A DNA stretch of 64,000 nt from Capitulum mitella (lineage: Eukaryota > Arthropoda > Thecostraca > Pollicipedomorpha > Pollicipedidae), in assembly GCA_030062745.1 (NCBI GenBank), contig CP099844.1, forward strand, positions 3,253,481 through 3,317,480, in the 5' to 3' direction. The notes under the pieces were generated by a model, which made no database searches, had not been told where the DNA came from, and saw nothing but the letters and a program-made list of their open reading frames with translations. The translations under genes and the position numbers were made by a program. Positions 56,301 to 64,000 of the stretch are shown piece by piece. Each line of letters begins with the position of its first letter. Within the stretch, counting starts at the first letter, position 1.

Positions 56301-57989
56301 AGAGAAATATCTGGCCTCGTAATGCATTGATTGGCGTGTGGGTGCAGCGAGCTTTTGTAACCATGCTGATTCTCACACCAGAAATGTTTTGCGTAGAAAC
56401 TGTATAACAAGTTTTGCTTTGCGTTTGCTGCTCTGTCATGAAATCAGACCGCGACGTAAACAGAGATTGTTTCATAGTATCTTATCCCTTTATCCGATTA
56501 CACAGTTCCACGCGAACGGCTTGATTTTCTGGTGAAAGCTACACGTGCTGACATAAACGATACGGTACGCTTCAGTACACATCTTCGAAGGCCAGTAAAT
56601 AATTTGCAAATAATTTGATAACCTGGCAGCGAGCAATACCGAACACCGAGCGAAATAGATGCAGGGGCGTAGAACAAAGAGGAGAATTCTATTCATTTCA
56701 AGACCCTTGTTTTCCCATGTCCGGCTGATCTCATGCGATTGCTTTTTCTCATACTAATCATTCCGGAATCCGAAACATCGCTATCGTGCGGGTTTGATGG
56801 ACTGTGCTCGGATTACACATCAACTGGACTGGAGATCCGAGTGCCCTCTGCCGTTGACGTCATATCCGTGCCACCTTCCCGACAGCGACCGGCCGCCCCC
56901 CGCCCGGTGTTCGGCGCCAGCCAAAACTTTGATGTTCTGTAACTTATTTGAACAGCTGCGGATCGGTCTGATTTTAGCACATGGTTCCGATCGTGCCTTT
57001 CGGGATGAAATGACACGAGCTTAATTTCAGAACTTCAAGAGATGCACGCGCACGATCCGAATGTTTCAATATACTCACCTGAAGGTTCGAATCCAAAAAT
57101 CTGTCCAAACTCATGTTGTGGTATTTTCTTCTGAGATACCGGGTATTTGGAAGGAAAGAACTAGAAGAATCACAGAGACCACGGCGATGAAAAGTAACAC
57201 TTCGCTACCGACTTGCAGATGAACCACTTGTGACTGCGTCGTTGGTCACGGTAACGTCGAAGAAACGAATGAACGATGGACAACTTGGTCTGTTTATCAA
57301 GAAATATGATGGCGAAGCCGAGAAAAGCAAAAGCAAGGGACCAGTAAAACTCTCCATCTCCAGAGACTAGTACATATGACATTTGATGGTTTTTGAAAGT
57401 GTCTGCAGTAAGTGCAGCAGTAATGTCTGCAGAAATGGATGGAAATGGACCGATGCGATACGCCGTTCAATTGTGAACGTTCTATGATTTAGTTTGATAT
57501 AGTTTTGTTTTTTACTCGAGGACATAAGTCGTTATAATACTTCCGAAGGTCTAGAACAAGTCCAGCCGAAAGTAATGAAAAATGGAAAATTGTTCGGGAC
57601 ATCGTGCACAATTCTTCAAAGAAGGCAAGGGGCTGCGGCTGAATATTTCGCACTGGTCATAAAAGATGAGAAAAAGCGAAAGGAAATCATCGTGTCAAAC
57701 TAAATTTTATCGTCGTATAAAGATACAACCGCACACATTTCTAAGCCTTCCTCGACACGCCGACGAAGCTCCGCACAGCGCCAGCCGCTGACTCGGACCT
57801 TTTTCAGGCCGCCTCGAACATTCCACAGACACGACGGTTGCACCTCAAGAATGAGAATGCGGTTTTTATACAAAACGTTTTCAACCATCTGGAGGATCGG
57901 ATTGCCGCGGTATCTCCGGCATCCGCCACCTCTCCATCAAGTGCCACAATAATGGATACCGTAATCGGACGCTACCATTCAGCGTGGGG
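53361..57989. other. Downstream noncoding DNA
   Basis: No gene recognised. A loose CCCCAGGACGGCAC-type repeat at about 54100-54220; repeated AATATTCGG text at 55785-55905, including AATATTCGGTTGGCCA twice; G-rich run at 55580. Otherwise nothing. Confidence 0.5.
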
Positions 57990-58600
57990 GTCCGATTGGC
58001 GGCATTGTGGACCGCCTGACGAGAGCGACCCGTCCAATGGCAGACGGCGCACCGACACCGGCCGACTTCATCTGTTACCGGACGATCGCGGCGCGCGATT
58101 GCCGCGCCGCGGCGGCCGACGCGGCGCACAGTCGCGCCGCGATCGGCGCGACGCGAGAATGTCTTTTTGAAGAACCCCGTAATGGGCCGAGCGTTATTTA
58201 CAAGCAGCCGGCAGAGGCCGATTACCCGTCATTTATCTCGCCGAGCAAATTGTGCCGCGCTTCATTTGTCAAAGCGCCGTAAACATCTGGAGATGGCGGA
58301 GGATGAGCGGCGCGCCGCGGCCGCGTCACAATCGCCGCGGCGCGCCGGAGCGCCGCCGCCCCATTGAGGCCGCGCGGCGCCGGCGCCACTGATCCGCGCG
58401 AGGTCCGGGCCGCGCGTCTGTGCCCAGACGTTACTCCGGACACCGGCCGCCACAGTTGTGGTGTGTCGGCATTCACCTCGATATCAAAGGCGCACAATGG
58501 CTCAAACGGGCCGCCGGCGAATGACAAAAATTCGGCCCGAAAGGAGGCGGCCCGCGAGGGGGGAAAGAGTGGAGCGAGCGCATTGTGACGCTACGCTTCC
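57990..58600. other. GC-rich island
   Basis: CpG-rich with GGCGGCATTGTGG (about 57999) and GCGCACAATGG (58490-58500), the same Sox-type core as other islands. Stop-poor on both strands by composition. Candidate regulatory island of gene B or the next gene. Confidence 0.35.
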
Positions 58601-60422
58601 GATACTTTTTCTGATCTGAGACACAAACGGACAGGAGTGACGCGTCGATTGCTCACCGGAGCGCTTTGTAAACAGCAATCAAGGACCCGGCCCGCAGTGC
58701 GTTCTGTAAAACCGCGCCAGCTCTCTGTGTCATATCTCCTGAGTGATGTGGTGGAAGGTGTGGGGAAGGCGCCTCAGAAAGGATTTGTGATCTGGCTTAG
58801 AGGAAGGATCGGGGATTCCATCGGATGTCGTTCCCAGCTGGCAGAAAATGACGCGAAGCGGTGGTAATCAACAAAGGAGAGCCGTCCCACCTGTTTTTGG
58901 CAGCAGTATCAAGCTGAACAATAACTGAGGGGTTCTGTTCTGATGCATACAACCGTGATGTACCATCCTTCATTGTGCGTCCGTTTTCATCTTTTATTTG
59001 CAGGCTACACAAGCCCCCGTTTCCTTCTCTCCACAACACAACATTCTTACATTTAAGTGGACCCAAGATATCCCAGTAACGCTTAAGGTAAAGAACGAAA
59101 ACCACCCAAGAACGTTATGAGCTTTGCATTTGGTCCAAACGGATACTAACACTGAGAATACCTGATCATCTCCCACGTTTCGGCATTTCACTATGATTTT
59201 GAGGCCGAACTCTTTGCCTGGCTTCCTTGAATCGTGGAGAGGAAAACAACATCTAATCCTAACGGAACCCCGAACTGTTAACATGTGAGATTTGTCCACG
59301 TATCCCGTGCATTTTAGTTATATCTCGCCTACCAGTGTAATGAGGGCATTGTTTTGCTATAGTCATCTTTAAAAGAAGGGAATAAATGAGACCTGTTCAG
59401 CACTGGTTCTATTTAAAATAGCATTATGAAATTAAATTAAAACTATACATTTCCAGCATTTTGTAAAAATACAGCTTGACCCGCCTGGCAGTGTGTCTGC
59501 AAATAAAAGAAACTGACGATAGCGCAGCATACATGGATTTGCACCAGACAGTTTCACAGCACAGAGTACACGTGAATAATGATAGAAACTACTAACTCTG
59601 CATGGCTTTGGTTTGATAGTCACGCCATTACAAAAGCTAGCAAGACGTTTATGTGGCAAAAGACGTAAGACTCAAAGTCATGTTCTCGTAGACAAGTTGT
59701 AAAAAAAACATAAAAATAGATTTACGGTATATTGCAAAACCGCTCTTTCAACCACACCTTTATAAGCAGATACGGCAATCTGTCCAATGCATTGCAACAC
59801 ATTTAATGGAATCAAATCTAAATCCGAGGCGAGTCCAAATCAGTCGCAAACTGTCAGTTCCATAAGATGCAATCACGAATTACGCGGTCCGGTAGGATTA
59901 CGTACATTGGCCCAAAGAACAACTATTGGAACATACAGGCGGGCATTGGCAGGCGATATGCAGCTTTTTGCCAGGTTTGTTGCGCTGTATGCAATGGACA
60001 CTATTCATGTATGTGTAGTTCTCGGCGTAGTTGCCAATCGGTAAGAACGCTGCTTACAAAGCTTTACGGTTATAGGCAACATTGCAATGATCGATAGTCT
60101 TGAGAAAAGTAGGCGATAGCTGCTGTCATATTTGGAAAAACGATAATCACGATTAACTACAACCATGCAGTTTATCTGGAGAGATATTTCTCAGTAACCA
60201 TAAATTCAGTTGTGAAGTTACTTCGGTAAGTACCGGATCAGGGCGACATTTAACTACCGCTGTGGTCGTGTGGTCTCATGTACCGGGATTTAGCTTTGGC
60301 ACAGTTGGTACTGGTTACCCAGCAGGGATCAGATTCGACTTCCGAAAGACGCACATTTGTTAGACCCGGAAACAAGGCTCACGCCCTGCACGAAGGATCC
60401 GTGTACTAGTCCCGTGCGACAT
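58601..60422. other. Noncoding, nothing recognised
   Basis: Mixed and AT-rich DNA. No supported gene, RNA or repeat. Confidence 0.5.
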
Positions 60423-60456
60423 AACGCAGATCACCGGATCACCGGTGATCTGCGTT
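60423..60456. repeat. 15-bp perfect inverted repeat, 4-nt loop
   Basis: AACGCAGATCACCGG (60423-60437), loop ATCA, CCGGTGATCTGCGTT (60442-60456). It opens a patch of CACCGGATATTCG repeats reaching about 60540. Confidence 0.9.
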
Positions 60457-60584
60457 CACCGGATATTCGACACCGGATATTCGATACCGGCAAATATCTG
60501 GATTCACCGGATATTCACCGGATCACCGGATATTCGACAAAACCGGCACGGGCAAACCTTTTAACGGTTTAGTTGTTTTATTTG

Positions 60585-60890
60585 GACCACCTAAGCCCCA
60601 GCTGTTGATAGACGGTAGGCCACTCCTCTCCCGAGCCGGCCATTACGTGGGCCTGCCTTCATCATTTCATCCCTCCCGTAACACCCGAAGATGGCCTAGA
60701 ACCGAACACCTGTGTCTGTTCCCTTCATGATCATTCCACAACCTGCACTGTCAGCCGTTTCATCTTCTTCTTATCGTCTGTCCTCAATGGATAACTAAAG
60801 CTTAGATTCTCGAAACAAAAACAAACACCCATGTATAACATGCCTTTGATCCAGGCTGCCTCCCGTGAATTACATTTCATTCGTCGTCAT
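60585..60890. repeat. Dispersed repeat, copy 2
   Basis: Shares, in order, CACCTAAGCCCCAG, CACCCGAAGATGGCCTAG, TTATCGTCTGTCCTCAATGG and CCCGTGAATTACAT with the copy at 34450-35150. Contiguous here. Confidence 0.5.
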
Positions 60891-62328
60891 TTTATTTCAT
60901 CGTCCTTGGCCTTAAAGAAATCGGCATTGATAAGTCTGGCCTTGCATACAGCATATTTTTCATTTGATTTCACACACAAATTTTGGACAACATAACGCGT
61001 CGTTTTTATTTGGTGACCAGATATTGCCAACATCGTGACTATCGTCGACGTTTTTCCGGCGACAGTCGTCGTCGCATTGCCAGGCGATATCAAACCCTAC
61101 CTGTGTACATGTCTCTTGGGATGTTTCCCTCGGATGTTCGACAGCGGTTTCTGCAATCAGATGCATCATCTAAGCCCCTGAGCCGCGGCGTAGCCCGGGT
61201 GGAACACGCACGCCTCTCGTCGTGCGCAGTGCTGGCTGCTTTCCTGCAGCCGGACGTGTGATGGACGCGGGTGCGGCGAACACACTGGGGTGAACTGCTC
61301 GGAACGGAAATGACAGTCCAGTTGGCTGCCGGTAATAAAGGTGCCAGACCGTCCGTCATAAAAACGGCAGCTGCTTGTCAACACGTGGTCAGAAACGGAC
61401 GGAAAGGAAATCCAAGGTCACGACGTTCAGCGATTTTGAGCGCTTACCGTTCACCGCTACATGTAAAGAATCACCGCTCAGTCACTGAGTAAGACGGTAG
61501 CTGGGACATTTCTGTCCTGACAAGCTGCATTTAGAAGGGACGCGAAGTGCGTGGATCGAACATGGTCGTCATTGCGCTTACAAGGTTCCTAATTTGATAT
61601 ATGCTTTTATTTATCCCATCAGGTATCTCTTCGGACATTAGGATGATCTGCTTCACTGGTTCCTGACATGGTAATGCTCGGGCACGCGTTTCCTTTTTTA
61701 TATCACGCTATGCCCAACCTCTGTCCGCTGTTGCTGCCACCCACCGGCCGGCTCCCCTGGTTGCACTCTAATTATGGTTTCTCGGGGAACTTTTTACAGC
61801 GTTCAGTTCCAGGAGCCAGAGTGACCGCGACATATGGTCTCTCTGTGCGCTCGCGCCGCGGTGTCTCTAGTTAAAAATCGCCTCATTTGGGTAGCGGCTG
61901 GACGGACCACCCGGTCGACACGCGGCGGCGGCGTTGGCGGCGGCCCCGGCGGCAGACGGTAACACCGGTCTTCGCTGTGGGAGCGAGTAGAGACCTCTCG
62001 GCGTCCGGAGAACTAAAGCCGGCAATCCGGCCCGCTCGTGCACGCGTCATGCAACAGCAAATCACGCGAACAACGTTTTAAAAATGAGCGCTAGCTTTTT
62101 TTTTTACGTTGGGTCTGGATCGACTAATCATTCAGTTCATCTGACTGCTAATTCCGCATCAGTAACAACAGTTATGTCGTGTAATAATGCCTAATCTTGC
62201 CATCTGTTCATGTTCATGTTCAGTTTATTTGCGAATCTTTCCACCGCGTGGATTACTGACTGATTCTAGTCAGTACAGTACAGCTCATGCGAAAAAGTCA
62301 TACAAATAAAACTAGGCAGTCAGACACG
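60891..62328. other. Noncoding, nothing recognised
   Basis: Mixed composition. A T11 run at about 62097 and a small GC patch at 61900-61960. Confidence 0.45.
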
Positions 62329-62979
62329 TCAAGGTATAGGAGTTAGTTCGTCAAATTTGCGTACAAGTTCTCCACGGGTTCGAGAGGCGGTGATGTCCGG
62401 CGGCAGGCGGTTCCAGGACGAGGCCGCGCGATACGACAAAGCCCTGCGGGCCACAGACAGACGGAAAGTCGGCTGCTCCAAGGCGCCGGCCGCCGACGCC
62501 CGGGTGACACGCTGGGACACGGTGGGTAACAGCGGTACGAGGAGGGAACGGGGACCGGACCGCCACCGGAGCACGCGAGTCGTTCAGGGCTCGGAAGACA
62601 CCAATGCCATCGCGCCTCTCAACTAGGTCACGTACGGCGCGCCAGCCTAGCGCCCTCAAGGTCGCCGACACCGAATCCCGCTTACGAGCCCCGGGCGTAT
62701 CTTATACAAAAAGAGCAGGATGGAGTTGCATTTTTTGGTAACCTTAGATGTGTGCTTCTCCCAGGACAAGGAGTTGTCGATAGTGATCCCCAGCATCGTC
62801 ACGGACCGAGAAGGGGTTAGTATGTGACCGGCAAAATTAAGATGGAAGGATGTGGTCTTCTTGAGGTTATGGGCCGCGCCGACAAGGAGCAGGGTTGTTT
62901 CGGATGGATTCATTCTGTGTTCAGACCTCTCCTGCCCTCGCGTCTCTGTGCAAAGCATTCCAGACAGGTCGGCTCTCAA
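62329..62979 (-). mobile_element. Dead LINE fragment: end of reverse-transcriptase ORF, CR1/L2-like
   Basis: On the minus strand, 62979-62690 reads RMNPSETTLLLVG, then HLNFAGHILTPSRSVTMLGI, TIDNSLSWEKHTSKVTKKC and ILLFLYKIR, the conserved region after the reverse-transcriptase core of non-LTR elements. Then, in two other frames, ALGWRAVRDLVERRDGIGVF (62671 on) and RALSYRAASSWNRLPPDI (to 62329), the usual C-terminal text. At least two frameshifts and a missing stretch after LYKIR show it is inactive. 5' truncation is typical of LINE copies. Confidence 0.8.
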
Positions 62980-63059
62980 CAGGATGCTCCGCCCTCCCGC
63001 ACGTTACATCAGTTCCGTCTCCCGGTACTCCGCTCCGGCGCACCTCTGCGACGTCAGAG

Positions 63060-63540
63060 CTGTGTTGCGGTGCTTTGCTCAGGTGTTCCTCTCTGCGGTG
63101 ACAGATCTGACTGACCATGCTCTGCTCCGGCGTACTTCTCTGCGTTGTCAGCTCTGTGTGACGGTGCTCTGTTCTGGCGTCGTACCTCTCTGCGGTGTCA
63201 GAGCTTTGTGACGGTGCTCTGTTCTGGCGTCGTACCTCTCCGCGGTGTCAGAGCTTTGTGACGGTGCCCTGCTTCGGTGCACCTCTCTTCGGTACCATAT
63301 CTGTCTGATGGTCTTCTGCTCTGGTGTCCCTCCCTGCGGTGTCACATCCGTGTGACGGTACTCTGTTCTGATGTACCTCTCTGTGGTACCAGATCTGTGT
63401 GACGGTCCTCCGCTCTGGCGTATGCCCTCTCTATGGTATAAGATCTGACGGTGCTCCGCTCTGGCGTATGCCCTCCCTGTGGTATCAGATCTGACGGTGC
63501 TCCGGTCTGGAGTCTGCCTCTCCGCTGGACCCGGGAGAGG
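63060..63540. repeat. ~49-50-bp tandem array
   Basis: About ten units near CGGTGCTCTGTTCTGGCGTC followed by GTACCTCTCTGCGGTGTCAG and AGCTTTGTGA. Central copies around 63170-63265 are nearly identical and outer ones diverge. Confidence 0.85.
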
Positions 63541-64000
63541 CCTGCAGAGGACTCTGCCGGTGCGGTGGCCGCAGCCTCCCTGCAGCCTCCGTTTTTACAG
63601 GCGTGTCGCTGCCCCGCCGCCGGCGGCGACATCAAAGGGAGCCGGGCCGTGGCGGGAGCCGAGCCCCCGGGAACCGCCGGGCACGGCAGCGGCGCGCGGC
63701 CGCGCCCGACACAATACGAGCCGCCGGCCGAGGCCCGCCGAGTGCTGTCGCCGACTGGGGAGCGCCGTGGGGCGCAGCGGCGTGGGAAGTTATGGAGTTT
63801 CGGAATCACGATAACTTGGTGCAATTAACGGTTTATTTACGCACCCTGTCTTCGGCGAGGGACTTCACTTGCAACTAAACTTTGGGTGGGAATGTTGGCA
63901 TGCGTGAAAGGAAATACAAAATGCCGTAAAGTGCATTAGTGTCTTCTGCAGGTGCGGCAGCGTACATCTATGCAGGCAGTGATATATGTACACCATGACA
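63541..64000. other. GC-rich stretch at the window end
   Basis: CpG-rich to about 63780, then AT-rich. A TCTTCTGCAGGTGCGGCAG near 63942 could be an acceptor-like or donor-like site, but no coding frame is recognised. Confidence 0.3.

Noticed and set aside
57080-57105. tRNA-like GGTTCGAATCC box
   Set aside because: No A box, acceptor stem or anticodon arm fits around it. No tRNA is supported anywhere in the window.

Overview
This is eukaryotic, intron-bearing animal DNA. The only clear protein-coding content is two Pax3/7 (gooseberry-type) transcription factor genes, both on the + strand, about 31 kb apart. The protein signatures (a GYPFQG motif before the paired domain, a full paired domain, an HSIDGILG octapeptide and a serine-50 paired-class homeodomain) fit an arthropod or another protostome. 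The GC-rich islands, many minisatellites and GC-rich MITEs make me lean towards a crustacean, perhaps a barnacle, but that is a low-confidence guess.

Layout. Positions 1-7537 hold the 3' half of the upstream gene (Pax3/7-A): four coding exons (4092-4260, 4800-4975, 6885-7050, 7435-7537) covering the homeodomain and the complete C-terminus. Its paired-box exons are not visible and should lie before the window. Positions 7538-38676 are intergenic, with many minisatellites, MITEs (three copies of a ~1.2 kb TTAA-flanked piggyBac-like family and hAT-like ones), and GC-rich islands with AT-rich homeodomain and Sox-type motifs that look like possible cis-regulatory modules. Positions 38677-52861 hold the complete downstream gene (Pax3/7-B): eight coding exons, all introns GT-AG, phases all consistent, predicted protein 435 residues, with an AATAAA signal at 53332. 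Positions 53338-64000 are noncoding apart from a dead CR1/L2-like LINE tail on the minus strand (62329-62979) and more tandem repeats.

The two genes are paralogs. The introns before and after the homeodomain share phase, and the intron after it starts with GTCAGT in both. The intron inside the homeodomain differs: codon 37 in A, the 46/47 boundary in B. Both products should be nuclear DNA-binding regulators of segmentation or neural patterning, by family knowledge.

The most unusual observations are at splice acceptors of gene B. The second paired-domain exon has a 36-bp in-frame duplication of its acceptor and first five codons, so acceptor choice could insert 12 residues in the paired domain. 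The 3' splice site and first codons of the homeodomain exon have been amplified into a ~30-bp intronic minisatellite of about 15 units, many carrying a decoy acceptor. In addition, the TTAA-flanked elements carry dense arrays of nuclear-receptor half-sites (TGACCT/AGGTCA).
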